A DNA stretch of 64,000 nucleotides from Denitratisoma oestradiolicum (GTDB taxonomy: Bacteria; Pseudomonadota; Gammaproteobacteria; Burkholderiales; Rhodocyclaceae), in contig NZ_LR778301.1 in NCBI RefSeq assembly GCF_902813185.1, positions 2,418,001 to 2,482,000 of the forward strand, given 5' to 3'. Position numbers and translations under genes: made by a program. Below, in pieces: positions 1 to 12,702 of this stretch (the first letter of the stretch is position 1; each line of letters opens with the position of its first letter). Below the pieces are notes generated by a model, which ran no database searches, was not told the origin of the DNA, and saw only the letters and a program-made list of their open reading frames with translations.

Positions 1-109
1 GAAGCTGGAATCCTTCCGGCGCGCAGTCGTGCAGCATGTCGCGCACCAGGCGGTAGTCCCCCCAGTTGTCCTCGATCAGCAGTATGGTCAGCACCTTGTT
101 CTCCGTCAT
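1..109 (-). CDS. Response regulator receiver protein, N-terminal fragment
   Basis: This is the first 36 codons of a CheY-like receiver protein whose remainder lies outside the window. The visible protein begins MTENKVLTILLIEDNWGDYR. LLIEDN is the beta-1 strand with the acidic pair that binds magnesium in receiver domains, and the following GDYRLVRDML resembles helix alpha-1 of Rcp1-type regulators (usual motif EDNPGD). It starts 18 bp after the stop of the neighbouring receiver gene and is probably the third gene of a kinase-receiver-receiver operon. No output domain can be judged because the 3' part is missing. The family is clear; the function is inferred from context. Confidence 0.75.
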   Translation of the reverse strand, partial: MTENKVLTILLIEDNWGDYRLVRDMLHDCAPEGFQL

Positions 110-127
110 GGCACCCTCCCCCAGGGA

Positions 128-580
128 TCAGGCCTCGCCGGGCAACTTGACGATGGTCAGCCAGAAGGTGCTGATGGAACGCACCACCTTGATGAACTGA
201 TCCAGGTCCACCGGCTTGTTCACATAGCAATTGACGTGCAGGTCGTAGCTGGACAGGACATCCTGCTCCGCTTCCGAGGAGGTGATGATCACCACGGGAA
301 TCCGCCGCAGGGATGAGTCGGCCTTGATTTCCGCCAACACCTCGCGTCCCCCCTTCTTGGGCAGGTTCAGGTCCAGCAGGATCACATCGGGACGGGGTGC
401 GCTCGCGTATTTGCCTTGCCGCCGCAGGAAAGCCAGGGCTTCGACCCCGTCCCCCACCACGGAAAGATTGTTGCGCAGCTTGCATTCCCGCAAGGCCTCC
501 TGGGTCAGCCTCACGTCGCCTGGATTGTCCTCCACCAGCAGGAACTCCGCCGGCCGGCCCATCTCGTCATCAGTGTCCAT
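128..580 (-). CDS. Rcp1-like single-domain response regulator
   Basis: A 150-residue stand-alone receiver protein. It shows [13 protein letters not shown] near the N-terminus, the phospho-acceptor Asp in [13 protein letters not shown], the conserved Thr/Ser in VVIITSS, and the Lys in YVNKPVD. EDNPGD and LNLPKKDG-like motifs are typical of the Rcp1 family that partners phytochrome-like or PAS histidine kinases. I chose the ATG at 580 because the upstream in-frame extension is low-complexity readthrough of the kinase gene. This start overlaps the kinase 3' end by 11 nt, indicating translational coupling. With no DNA-binding or enzymatic output domain, it probably acts by protein contact or phosphorelay. 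Confidence 0.88.
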   Translation of the reverse strand: MDTDDEMGRPAEFLLVEDNPGDVRLTQEALRECKLRNNLSVVGDGVEALAFLRRQGKYASAPRPDVILLDLNLPKKGGREVLAEIKADSSLRRIPVVIITSSEAEQDVLSSYDLHVNCYVNKPVDLDQFIKVVRSISTFWLTIVKLPGEA

Positions 581-2189
581 GATTCCCGTTCTCCTTGTCG
601 TGGATGGTGAAAAAGAAGGTGGTTCCCTCACCGCTGCGGGACCCCACCCAGATGCGTCCGCCATGGCGCTCGACAATTTTCTTGCACAGGGCCAGACCGA
701 TCCCGGTGCCAGGATACTCAGCCTTGCTGTGCAGACGCTGGAAGATCACAAAAACCCGCTCGAAGTATTCGGGCGAGATACCGATGCCGTTGTCCCGCAC
801 CTGAAATTCCCATGCCCCCTCGATTCGGTGCGCCCCGATGTGGATCGCGGGAGGCTCCCCCGGCGTGCGGAACTTGATGGCATTGCCGATCAGGTTCTGG
901 AACAACTGGATCAACTGGGTCTCGTCTCCCGTGACTTCCGGCAGGGTATCCCGGGTCAAGGCCGCCCAGCTTTCCTGCACCGCCACCGAGAGATTGGCCA
1001 GCGCCGCATCCAGCACCCGATTGCAATCCGTCGGCGCAAAGGGCTTGCCCCGTGTGCCGACCCGGGAAAGCTTGAGCAGGTCGTTGATCAGGCCCTGCAT
1101 CCGGGTGGCGCCATCCACTGCATAGCCGATGAATTCGTCGGCATCCTTGTCCAGTTGCCCCTTGTAGCGCCGCGCCAGCAATTGGGTATAGCTGGCCACC
1201 ATGCGCAGGGGTTCCTGGAGGTCATGGGAGGCCACGTAGGCGAACTGCTCCAGCTCCTGATTGGAACGGGCCAGTTCCTCGGTGCGAGCCTTCAAGGCCT
1301 GCTCCGACTCCCAGGCATCGGTGACATCCGAGTACTCGACCACGTAATGGGTAATTTTCCCGGACTTGTTTCTGACCGGCGCGAAACTCATACGCGACAG
1401 GTAATCATGACCATCGGCATGGCGATGCCAGACATCCCCGCGCCAGGCATTGTCCTCCGCCTCCCGTCCCCAGCGCTGGTAGAGATCTTCCTCGTTGCGG
1501 TCAGAGATCAACTGATTGATGTCACGCCCCATCAGCACCTCGGGGGCATAACCGGAAATGTTCCATGTCAGATGGCTGGCGTGGATGACAGTACCGGCAA
1601 GGTCGGTGATCAGCACCGCCTCCAAGTCGCTCTCGAACGCCTTGGCAAAAAAGCGCAGACGCTCCTGGTCAGCCTGAAAGTAGGCACTGATGACCAGTTC
1701 GATATCCAGCAGGCAAACCTTGAACAGGGAAAGCATCGTGGCGCTGAAGTTCTCCTCGTCGCCACCACACACCCGCCGCGCGACCGGCAATAGTTCTTCC
1801 AGCAGCACACGGTAGGCCCCCACGTACCACTCTGGTTTGAGACCGACCTGCTGATGGGCCAGCCCGATCCGCAGACGCTCCTGGGCGTAGTCGAAGTCAT
1901 AACGGCCGGAGAGCATGGCCGACAATTGCCCACCATGGAGCCCCTGCAACTGATCGCGGGGACGTACCGCCCTGTCCAGCACGGTACGGCATTCGTCGAA
2001 ACGATCGAGCAGCTTGTAGAACCGCTCCACATAGCCATCCTTGAGTTGATCGGCCGGAGCCAGCAAAGCGCGCAGACGCAGACCATCTGCCTCGCCGAGG
2101 TCCAGATAGTCCTTGCGTTTTTGTAACTCGACCGAGTTCAGGCCCAGGTCTTCAATGATGGCGTCGAGCGCCTCCCTGCTGATGCCCAA
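570..2189 (-). CDS. Globin-coupled PAS sensor histidine kinase
   Basis: A 539-residue soluble kinase with no membrane segment. Residues about 1-175 form a protoglobin/globin-coupled-sensor domain; [20 protein letters not shown] carries the likely proximal haem ligand His112. A PAS/PAC module follows (about 180-300, ending in [11 protein letters not shown]), then a short coiled coil and a HisKA domain with the H-box [14 protein letters not shown] (His322), similar to phytochrome-type kinases. The HATPase domain has the N-box NLIGNAIKF and G-boxes DNGIGIS and GTGIGLAL. The start is TTG at 2189 behind an AGGGAA ribosome site; no ATG exists for the next 90 codons. Two receiver genes follow. It is likely a haem-based O2, NO or CO sensor; the ligand is inferred, not seen. 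Confidence 0.87.
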   Translation of the reverse strand: MGISREALDAIIEDLGLNSVELQKRKDYLDLGEADGLRLRALLAPADQLKDGYVERFYKLLDRFDECRTVLDRAVRPRDQLQGLHGGQLSAMLSGRYDFDYAQERLRIGLAHQQVGLKPEWYVGAYRVLLEELLPVARRVCGGDEENFSATMLSLFKVCLLDIELVISAYFQADQERLRFFAKAFESDLEAVLITDLAGTVIHASHLTWNISGYAPEVLMGRDINQLISDRNEEDLYQRWGREAEDNAWRGDVWHRHADGHDYLSRMSFAPVRNKSGKITHYVVEYSDVTDAWESEQALKARTEELARSNQELEQFAYVASHDLQEPLRMVASYTQLLARRYKGQLDKDADEFIGYAVDGATRMQGLINDLLKLSRVGTRGKPFAPTDCNRVLDAALANLSVAVQESWAALTRDTLPEVTGDETQLIQLFQNLIGNAIKFRTPGEPPAIHIGAHRIEGAWEFQVRDNGIGISPEYFERVFVIFQRLHSKAEYPGTGIGLALCKKIVERHGGRIWVGSRSGEGTTFFFTIHDKENGNHGH

Positions 2190-2226
2190 GGCGAATTCCC
2201 TGCGGATGATGGTTGGAGGGTGCCCG

Positions 2227-2254
2227 ATTGTAAGTCAATCGCATGGAATGACAA
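2227..2254 (-). promoter_or_regulatory. Sigma-70-like promoter for the globin-kinase operon
   Basis: On the minus strand TTGTCA (-35) and TACAAT (-10) are separated by 16 bp, in the gap between the ftsB stop and the TTG start of the histidine kinase. The transcription start would fall about 30 nt before the start codon. The kinase genes may therefore be transcribed separately from ftsB. Confidence 0.5.
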
Positions 2255-2279
2255 GGCTGACCTCCCCCGGGAACCTGTT

Positions 2280-2558
2280 TCAGGGGCGCTGGGTGGGAAC
2301 CTGGACAAAGACTTCCCCTTCCCGAACCAGGCCCAGCTCGTAACGCGCCCGTTCCTCGATGGCGTCGTAGCCGGACTTGAGATCACGGACTTCCGCGTCC
2401 AGCCCGGCGTTACGCTGTTCCAGATGCTGGTTGACCTCCCGCTGGGCCGCGAGCTGACGATCCATCTCCCACACCCGGTACCAGCCGCCCTTGCCGAACC
2501 ACAGAGGATACTGTAGCAGCAGGACCAGGACGACCAGCACCAGGGTCGGCCAGCGCAC
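2280..2558 (-). CDS. ftsB: Cell division protein FtsB (septum formation initiator)
   Basis: A 92-residue bitopic inner-membrane protein. It has a short cytoplasmic start, one transmembrane helix (about residues 4-20, [17 protein letters not shown]) and a periplasmic coiled coil rich in Gln, Arg and Leu (about 30-70), as in FtsB of the FtsQLB divisome complex. FtsB normally lies directly downstream of eno in beta- and gammaproteobacteria, as here (82 bp after the eno stop). The start is GTG at 2558, with only a weak ribosome site. Length and architecture match the family. Confidence 0.9.
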   Translation of the reverse strand: MRWPTLVLVVLVLLLQYPLWFGKGGWYRVWEMDRQLAAQREVNQHLEQRNAGLDAEVRDLKSGYDAIEERARYELGLVREGEVFVQVPTQRP

Positions 2559-2640
2559 GTCTAGCGCGCCGACGACCCGCGCTCCCCCCTCGCCGGCAGG
2601 GAAGCAGAGGCAGGATGGGAGGAAAGGACAGGGGACATGC

Positions 2641-4179
<1,539 letters not shown>

Positions 4180-4195
4180 ACGCATCAAGAACGGA

Positions 4196-5023
4196 TTATA
4201 AAAGACCGCGCTGCTTGACCAGGGTATCGATGGCCTGGAGGGTGGAGAGCAAATCCGGCATCTGACCCAGGGGCCAGGCGTTGGGACCATCGGACAGGGC
4301 CTTGGCCGGATCCGGATGGGTTTCCATGAACAGGCCAGCCACGCCGGTGGCCACCGCCGCCCGGGCCAGCACCGGCACAAACTCCCGCTGGCCGCCGGAA
4401 CTGGCGCCCTGGCCTCCGGGCAACTGCACCGAATGGGTGGCATCGAACACCACCGGGCAGTGAGTCTCGCGCAGGATGGCCAGGCTGCGCATGTCGGAAA
4501 CCAGATTGTTGTAACCGAAGGAAACCCCACGCTCGCAGACCATGATGCTGTCGGCGCCCTCATTGGCTTCCTTGGCCTTGGCTACCACATGCTTCATGTC
4601 GCCGGGAGCGAGGAACTGGCCCTTCTTGATATTCACCGGCTTGCCCGAGGCGGCGCAGGCCTGGATGAAATCGGTCTGGCGACAGAGGAAGGCCGGGGTT
4701 TGCAACACGTCGACCACTGAGGCCACCGCGGCGACCTCGTCCTCGGCATGCACATCGGTCAGCACCGGCACACCGATCTGGCGCCGCACCTCAGCCAGGA
4801 TATCCAGGCCCTCATCCAGCCCCAAGCCCCGGAAGGAGCCGGTGGAACTGCGATTGGCCTTGTCGTAGGAGGCCTTGAAAATGTAAGGCATGCCCAGCCC
4901 GGCGCAGATTTCCTGCATCCGGCCGGCGATGTCCAGGGCCATCTGACGGGACTCGATGACACAGGGGCCCGCAATCAGGAACAGCGGGTGCGCCAGCCCC
5001 ACCTCAAAACCGCAAAGCCGCAT
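4196..5023 (-). CDS. kdsA: 3-deoxy-8-phosphooctulonate synthase (KDO-8-P synthase)
   Basis: A 275-residue cytoplasmic enzyme condensing phosphoenolpyruvate with arabinose 5-phosphate to KDO-8-phosphate, the first committed step of lipopolysaccharide inner-core synthesis. Signature segments are [51 protein letters not shown] and the C-terminal [10 protein letters not shown]. The start ATG lies 2 nt after the pyrG stop, so the two genes are translationally linked. Asn in KANRSS and the absence of a Cys metal ligand near the N-terminus (IAGPNVIES-type enzymes differ) are points to note; whether it is metal-dependent cannot be settled by eye. Confidence 0.97.
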   Translation of the reverse strand: MRLCGFEVGLAHPLFLIAGPCVIESRQMALDIAGRMQEICAGLGMPYIFKASYDKANRSSTGSFRGLGLDEGLDILAEVRRQIGVPVLTDVHAEDEVAAVASVVDVLQTPAFLCRQTDFIQACAASGKPVNIKKGQFLAPGDMKHVVAKAKEANEGADSIMVCERGVSFGYNNLVSDMRSLAILRETHCPVVFDATHSVQLPGGQGASSGGQREFVPVLARAAVATGVAGLFMETHPDPAKALSDGPNAWPLGQMPDLLSTLQAIDTLVKQRGLL

Positions 5024-5025
5024 GG

Positions 5026-7350
<2,325 letters not shown>

Positions 7351-7354
<4 letters not shown>

Positions 7355-8253
7355 GGCGTCCCGTAACCCGCCTCGCCCGGCCCCGGCGCGGGTGCGGGAC
7401 GACCAAAAATAACAGCCTGAGGCGATTGCTCCAGACCCTCCAGCACCCGGTTGAGCTGACGGGAATTCCGTTGCAGGTCCCCCATCAACTCATGGAGCCG
7501 AGGCAGGGTTTCGCCCCGCGCCTCCCGCCCCGTCTCACCTGCCTCGATCGCCAACTGGTCGAAACGCCGGCTCAGGCCCTGGAGGGAAGCCACCAGGCCG
7601 CGCAGTTCGGCGGTCAGGGGCGCAGCCTCGCCGGCGGTGTGCTCCAGATGGACCAGCAGCTTTTGCAGCCGCGCCAGGTTGGCCTCGTTCAGCACCTGGC
7701 GCAGGGAGGCCAGGATCGCCGGCAACTCCTTCAGGCCTTCGGAAGCGACGGCCAGATTCGCCAGGGTGCGCTTGAAGTCCTGCACCGTGCGCTCGTCGAA
7801 GGCCCGGCCGATGCGGGCCGCCGTTTCGCCGATGGCATCGACGCCAGAGGACTCCAGGGGGATGCGGGGCAGTTCTCCGGGGACGGCCGTCATGGGCGTC
7901 GGATCACTGTTGTCGTCCTCCAGCATCACATAGGACAGACCGGTCACCCCCTGGGCATTGAGCCGGGCCCGGGTGGCCCGGCTCATCGGCAGGTCCGCGT
8001 CCAGATTGATGCGCACCAGGATCAGCCGGGGGTCCCGGGGATCGAGGAAAATATCCAGGACCTTGCCGGCCCGCATGCCCCGGTAGCGCACCTGGGCCTG
8101 GGGATTGAGGCCAGTGACGCTGCGGGTGGTCACCAGCAGGTACTCCCGGGTGTCATTGTGGCGCTCCTCCAGCCACCAGGCCGTCAGAACCAGGATCAAC
8201 CCCAACAGGATCACGAAGCTGCCGGCCGCCAGGGCATGGGCACGATTTTCCAC
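7351..8253 (-). CDS. MCE-family (MlaD-like) substrate-binding protein
   Basis: A 300-residue periplasmic protein held by one N-terminal transmembrane helix (about 9-28, AAGSFVILLGLILVLTAWWL). One MCE/MlaD domain follows (about 40-115, with VTGLNPQAQVRYRGMRAGKV and GVTGLSYVMLE), then a long helical, coiled-coil-prone tail (about 150-275) and a Pro/Gly-rich end. The family forms hexameric rings that ferry lipids across the periplasm. The start is GTG at 8253, overlapping the TAG of the ATPase gene by one base. It is longer than E. coli MlaD (183 residues) because of the C-terminal helical tail, a form common in beta- and alphaproteobacteria. Confidence 0.88.
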
Positions 8254-9014
8254 TAGGAAGCCTCCACCGGGACACCCCGGTCGCTGTGGAAGAAACTGCA
8301 GATGAAGGGATGTTCGCTGTGCATGATCTGGTCCAGACTGCCAAAGGCCAGTATACGGCCCTCCTCCATCACCGCCACCTGAGTGGCCAGAGCCGACACC
8401 GTGGCAATGTCGTGGGTCACCAGCACCACCGTCAATCGCAGCTCTCGGTCCAGTTGCTGGATCAGGCGCACGAAGCTGTCGGAAAGATCGGGGTCCAGGC
8501 CCGCCGTGGGCTCGTCCAGCAGCAGCAGTTCGGGCTCCAGGGCCAGGGCCCGGGCCAGGGCTACCCGCTTCACCATGCCACCGGAAAGTTCAGCCGGCAT
8601 CAGGCGGCCATGCTCGGGCAGCAGTTCCACCTGATCCAGCTTGAGACGCACCATGTCGCCAATCTCGGCCTCGCTGAAGAGCTTGAGTTCCCGCAGGGGA
8701 AAGGCAATGTTGTCGAATACGCTGAAGGCGGAGAACAGCGCCCCGTGCTGAAACAGCACGCCGAAGCGGCGGCGCAGGGCCCGCTCACGCCGGGGACCGC
8801 CGCCGAACAGGGACTCGCCGAAGACCCGCACGCTGCCCCGGGCGGGTTGCAAGAGGCCGATCATCTGCCGCAGCAGGGTGGTCTTGCCGCTACCCGAGCC
8901 TCCCACCAGGGCCACCACCTCGCCCCGCTCGACGCGGAAGTCTATGCCCTGATGCACCCAGCGACTGCCGTAGCGGGTATGCAGGTCTTGTACCTCGATG
9001 ACGGGGCCGCTCAC
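8253..9014 (-). CDS. MlaF-like ABC transporter ATP-binding protein
   Basis: A 253-residue cytoplasmic ATPase of the MCE/Mla lipid importer or exporter class. Walker A is GGSGSGKTT (residues 38-46), the signature is ELSGGMVKRVALARAL, Walker B is LLLLDEPTAGLDP and the switch His is in VLVTHD. LSGGM followed by KR is typical of the MlaF subfamily. The start is GTG at 9014, overlapping the permease stop by 4 nt (GTGA); a longer open frame upstream is only readthrough of the permease gene. It should dimerise and couple to the MlaE-like permease encoded just upstream. Confidence 0.92.
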   Translation of the reverse strand: MSGPVIEVQDLHTRYGSRWVHQGIDFRVERGEVVALVGGSGSGKTTLLRQMIGLLQPARGSVRVFGESLFGGGPRRERALRRRFGVLFQHGALFSAFSVFDNIAFPLRELKLFSEAEIGDMVRLKLDQVELLPEHGRLMPAELSGGMVKRVALARALALEPELLLLDEPTAGLDPDLSDSFVRLIQQLDRELRLTVVLVTHDIATVSALATQVAVMEEGRILAFGSLDQIMHSEHPFICSFFHSDRGVPVEAS

Positions 9015-10138
9015 AACCGGGGCACCCCCACACCCCGGGTAAGCACGGCAAAAACCGCATCGGCCAGGATCACTGCCGTGATGGAAATCACCACCGAGGC
9101 GGTGGTATTGGCCGACAGGCTCTCGGTATTGGGTTTCACCCGCAAGCCGAAATAGCAGGCAGTCAGGGCCACGGCCAGGCCGAAGGCCACACCCTTGGCC
9201 TGACCGATCCACAGATTGGCGATGGGCACCACCTTGGGCAGCAGATCCAAGAACAGGTCGTAGCCGATATCCAGTTGCCACCAGGCCGAGAGGATGCCCC
9301 CCAGCAATGCCACCGCGGAGGTCCACAGCACCAGCAGGGGCATGGTGATGGACAGGGCCAGCACCTTGGGTAACACCACCCGCAAACCGACGGGCACGCC
9401 CATGGCGGCCAGGGCATCGATTTCCTCCGTCACCCGCATCACCCCCATCTGGGCCGTCACCGCCGAGCCGGAGCGGCCCGCCACCAGCACCGCCGTCAGC
9501 ACCGGCCCCACTTCCCGGACGATGCCCAGGCCCAGCACATTCACAATCAGGGCCTCTGCCCCCAGTTGCCGCAGTTGGAGGGCAAACAGATAGGACAGCA
9601 CGACGCCGATCAGGAAACCCACCAGGGTGGTGATGGGCAGGGCCAGGAAGCCGGTCTTGTAGAGATTGGCGGAGATTTCCCGCCAAGGCATGTCTCCTGG
9701 ATGGCGCAGCAGATGGAGCAGATCCAGGGCGAACTGCCCGAGCATGGCGAGCATGTCCGCCAGACGTTCGCGGAAGTGATCCAGGAACCGCCTCAGGGCG
9801 GCCAGGTAGGTGGCCAGGGTGACGGGCATTACCGACACTGGTTTGTGGGCCACTTCGTCCAGGTGGTCAAACAAGTGGATATGTTCATCCCGCGCTTCCA
9901 GCCGGGCCGGACGACTATCCCCCCAACTGCGCCGGATCAGCACCGCGCCGGCGCTGTCCAGGGCGTCCACCTCCAAACAGTGCCAGTCATCGACGGGCTG
10001 CCGGGCCAGGGCGCCGAGGGCCTGGCGCAAGGCCGGCCCGGCGGCGGCAATGCCGGCCACGGTCCAGGCGCCGGATAGCGCCACCTGACGCCGGCCCTCC
10101 AGTTCAAGAACCGCGAGCCGGGCCGGCAGGATATCCAT
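9011..10138 (-). CDS. MlaE-family permease with N-terminal STAS-like domain
   Basis: A 375-residue inner-membrane permease. Residues about 1-100 are soluble and look like a STAS domain (VALSGAWTV near the start, LEVDALDSAGAVLI in the middle). From about 120 the protein is a MlaE/YrbE permease with five to six helices and the conserved stretch GLGIVREVGPVLTAVLVAGRSGSA, then EEIDALAAMGVP. In E. coli the STAS protein (MlaB) is separate; here it appears fused, a layout found in several proteobacteria. Its ATG shares one base with the ppx stop (TGATG). It works with the ATPase and MCE protein encoded downstream. Confidence 0.9.
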   Translation of the reverse strand: MDILPARLAVLELEGRRQVALSGAWTVAGIAAAGPALRQALGALARQPVDDWHCLEVDALDSAGAVLIRRSWGDSRPARLEARDEHIHLFDHLDEVAHKPVSVMPVTLATYLAALRRFLDHFRERLADMLAMLGQFALDLLHLLRHPGDMPWREISANLYKTGFLALPITTLVGFLIGVVLSYLFALQLRQLGAEALIVNVLGLGIVREVGPVLTAVLVAGRSGSAVTAQMGVMRVTEEIDALAAMGVPVGLRVVLPKVLALSITMPLLVLWTSAVALLGGILSAWWQLDIGYDLFLDLLPKVVPIANLWIGQAKGVAFGLAVALTACYFGLRVKPNTESLSANTTASVVISITAVILADAVFAVLTRGVGVPRL

Positions 10139-11640
10139 CAGCGCACCCCGGCAGCGGGTCGCCGCTGCCGAACCTTGAGACTCATGCCCAGGAACGCCCA
10201 GTGCCCCTGCTCGTCGGCCAGGGCGGCACCGGTCAGGGGCGCGTCGTCCAGCCAGGCCTGGTCCACTTCGAGCTGAAAGACACTGCCGTTAACGTGAACC
10301 GCCATGGCCGGCAGGGGAGTACCGCTACGGGAGCGGTGCAGCACCGCCGCCAGGCGCAGGCAGAAGATCAAGCGCCAGTCCCGTGGTTCGATGGACTCCC
10401 CCTGCATCCGTTCCAGCTTGCCCCGGTGGGCCTGGACGATGCGGGCCAAACGGGCCTGGTCCTGGCGGGAAAAGCCGGGCATATCCGCGTTGGCCAGGAT
10501 ATAGGCGCTGTGCTTGTGATAGCCCGCATGGGCCACGGAAATGCCAATTTCATGAAGTCGAGCAGCCCAGATCAGGAACAGGCTATCCACATGTTCCGGA
10601 TCGAGGCAGGCGGGTTCCAGTTGCTGGAGAAAGCCCAGGGCGGTCTGGCTGACCCGGGCCGCCTGACGCCGATCCACGCTGTAACGCTGCATGAACAAGC
10701 CCACCGTGGCTTCCCGCAGGTCGTCGTGGTGATAGCGGCCCAGCAGATCGTAGAGCACCCCCAGGCGCAGGGCACCCTCGGAAAAGGTCATCCGCTCCAG
10801 GTCGAATTCGGCGAACACCGCCGACATGATGGCGATGCCACCCGGCAGCACCGGCACCCGATCCGGACGCATGCCCTCCAGGGCCAGCCGGGCCGGGTCG
10901 CCGGACCGCAGTAGCAGGCCGCGCAACTGTTCCAACCCCTCCCGTGTGATGTCGCCCTGGCCCAGACCGTTGAGCTCCAGCAGATCGGCGATGGCCTTGG
11001 CCGTGCCCGAGGACCCCACCGCCTCCTCCCAACCCGATTCCCGATAGGTCTGAACGATGGTCTGAAGTTCGTTGCGGGCCGCCAGCTCCGCCTCCTTCAT
11101 GCGCCGCTTGTCCACCCGGCCGTCGGGAAAGAAACGCAGGCTGTAACTGACGCAGCCCATGTAGAGAGATTCCAGTTGATGGGGCTGGAAATTGCTGCCG
11201 ATGATGAATTCCGTGGAGCCGCCGCCAATATCCACCACCAGTTGCCGGGTACGGGGATTGGGCAGGGTATGGGCCACCCCCAGATAGATCAGGCGCGCCT
11301 CCTCCCGACCGGCAATGACCTCGATGGGAAAACCCAGGGCCGCCTGGGCATCGACCAGAAAGTCAGGGGCATTCTTCGCCACCCGCAGGGTATTGGTGGC
11401 CACCGCCCGCACCTGGTCCCGCCCGAAGCCCCGCAGCCGCTCGCCAAAGCGGGCCAGAGCGTCGAGCCCCCGCAACTGTGAGGCCCCATCCAGGCGCTTG
11501 CCGGCCCCCAGACCGGCCGCCAGGCGCACCGGCTCCTTAATGGAATCCAGGGGAAAAATCTGATTGCCCACCACCCGCCCCACCTGGAGCCGGAAGCTGT
11601 TGGAACCGAGGTCGACAGCAGCAATGAGGTTCTGGCTCAT
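10138..11640 (-). CDS. ppx: Exopolyphosphatase (Ppx/GppA family)
   Basis: A 500-residue phosphatase of the ASKHA fold that releases phosphate from polyphosphate, or pppGpp to ppGpp in the GppA branch. The N-terminal nucleotide/phosphate motifs are AVDLGSNSFRLQVGRV and, about residue 140, LVVDIGGGSTEFIIG; the conserved SEGALRLGVLYDLLGR and a C-terminal HD-like helical domain with HEIGISVAHAGYHKHSAYIL are present. The length fits Ppx. It leads the operon that continues into the lipid-transport genes, sharing its last stop base with the permease start. The ppx versus gppA choice rests on length and overall look, so the symbol is probable, not certain. Confidence 0.88.
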   Translation of the reverse strand: MSQNLIAAVDLGSNSFRLQVGRVVGNQIFPLDSIKEPVRLAAGLGAGKRLDGASQLRGLDALARFGERLRGFGRDQVRAVATNTLRVAKNAPDFLVDAQAALGFPIEVIAGREEARLIYLGVAHTLPNPRTRQLVVDIGGGSTEFIIGSNFQPHQLESLYMGCVSYSLRFFPDGRVDKRRMKEAELAARNELQTIVQTYRESGWEEAVGSSGTAKAIADLLELNGLGQGDITREGLEQLRGLLLRSGDPARLALEGMRPDRVPVLPGGIAIMSAVFAEFDLERMTFSEGALRLGVLYDLLGRYHHDDLREATVGLFMQRYSVDRRQAARVSQTALGFLQQLEPACLDPEHVDSLFLIWAARLHEIGISVAHAGYHKHSAYILANADMPGFSRQDQARLARIVQAHRGKLERMQGESIEPRDWRLIFCLRLAAVLHRSRSGTPLPAMAVHVNGSVFQLEVDQAWLDDAPLTGAALADEQGHWAFLGMSLKVRQRRPAAGVR

Positions 11641-11707
11641 GAATCTGGGAGAAATTTCGGGAACAGCCCCGGAACGCCTGATTCTAGCGGGTCCTCATCA
11701 GGAAGAC

Positions 11708-11820
11708 GTTACCGTGAAACAGCGCATTGAAACGGCAGCTCAAATTTTCGAGCGTAGCGAGCCGGCATCGTCACCTCCCCCGGGAGGGGGTGGGACCTTC
11801 CTGTCTTTCGCATATTTCAT
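11708..11820 (+). repeat. Dispersed intergenic repeat, copy C (diverged)
   Basis: A non-coding region between the zupT-like gene stop and the ppx start. It has the blocks GTTACCGTGAA, CGAGCGTAGCGAGCCG (11749-11764), a G/C-rich hairpin (CCTCCC/GGGAGG, about 11774-11787) and TTTCGCATATTTCAT, in the same order as copies A and B but with lower identity. It again lies just downstream of a stop codon in the direction of transcription. The rest of the 212-bp gap shows no gene. Confidence 0.55.
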
Positions 11821-11852
11821 GGACCGGGTCGGAAAATTGGCTTCCATGAGCG

Positions 11853-12650
11853 TTAATCGATCCAGGCGTCTACCAAATGATGCGTCAACACCACCGAGGC
11901 GATGCCCAGGCCGATCAGGGTGACCTGCTGCACCGTGGCGCGCAGCTCCGTGCGCTTGTGCAGGCCGGGGATCAGATCGGCCACCGCCACGTAGATCATG
12001 CTGGCGGCGGCCATGGACAGCATGGCGGGCACAGCGCTCTGGGCACTGGACAGGGCGAAATAGGCCAGCAGCGCTCCTACCAGAGTGGCGAAGCTGGACA
12101 GCAGATTGAAGGCGAAGGCGCGCCCACGGGAGTAACCGGAATGCAGCAGGATCATGAAATCGCCCACTTCCTGGGGTATCTCGTGGGCGATGATGGCCAG
12201 GGAAGTCACCACCCCCAGTCGGACGTCTTCCATGAAGGCGGCGGCAATCAGCACCCCATCGACAAAGTTGTGGAAGGTGTCCCCCACCAGGATCAACAGG
12301 CCGCTGCGGCCGTGATCATGTCCAGAATGATCCAGTGCTTGCTTAACTGTCTGTTCATGGCCCTCGCAGTGCTCGAAATGGCAATGGCGCCAGAGCACCA
12401 GTTTTTCCAGCACGAAAAAGACCAGGATGCCTCCCAGCACGAAGCCGGCGCTGGTCTCGGCATCCCCTCCGGAGGTCATCGCATGGGGTAGCACCTCCAG
12501 AAAGGATGCTCCCAACAGGGCGCCGATGGCGTAGCTGATCAGATGGGGCACCCAGGCGGCCCGGGCCGAAAAAGCGAAAACAGCCGCCATGACGACGCTG
12601 AGAGCGCCGCCCAGCAGGGACATGACGATGATCCAGGACAATGTACTCAT
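11853..12650 (-). CDS. ZIP-family divalent metal transporter
   Basis: A 265-residue inner-membrane transporter with about eight helices. The ZIP signature is present: HNFVDGVLIAAAF in helix 4 and HEIPQEVGDF in helix 5, whose His and Glu residues form the binuclear metal site. A His-rich cytoplasmic loop (HCHFEHCEGHE and HSGHDHGRS, about residues 88-115) precedes helix 4, as is usual for ZIP proteins. Probable substrate is Zn2+ or Fe2+. It belongs to the broad ZIP group rather than being a sure orthologue of E. coli ZupT. It stands alone between the GGDEF gene and repeat copy C. Confidence 0.9.
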   Translation of the reverse strand: MSTLSWIIVMSLLGGALSVVMAAVFAFSARAAWVPHLISYAIGALLGASFLEVLPHAMTSGGDAETSAGFVLGGILVFFVLEKLVLWRHCHFEHCEGHEQTVKQALDHSGHDHGRSGLLILVGDTFHNFVDGVLIAAAFMEDVRLGVVTSLAIIAHEIPQEVGDFMILLHSGYSRGRAFAFNLLSSFATLVGALLAYFALSSAQSAVPAMLSMAAASMIYVAVADLIPGLHKRTELRATVQQVTLIGLGIASVVLTHHLVDAWID

Positions 12651-12702
12651 GGGAGGCCTCTTTTGAGCGGCGGATTATACGCGCCGCCGCCCCCGCGCCT
12701 GA

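Noticed and set aside
282..1793. 503-codon open frame on the plus strand antisense to the histidine kinase and receiver
   Set aside because: The minus-strand proteins have full domain motifs. The plus frame is a GC-rich shadow with no recognisable domain.
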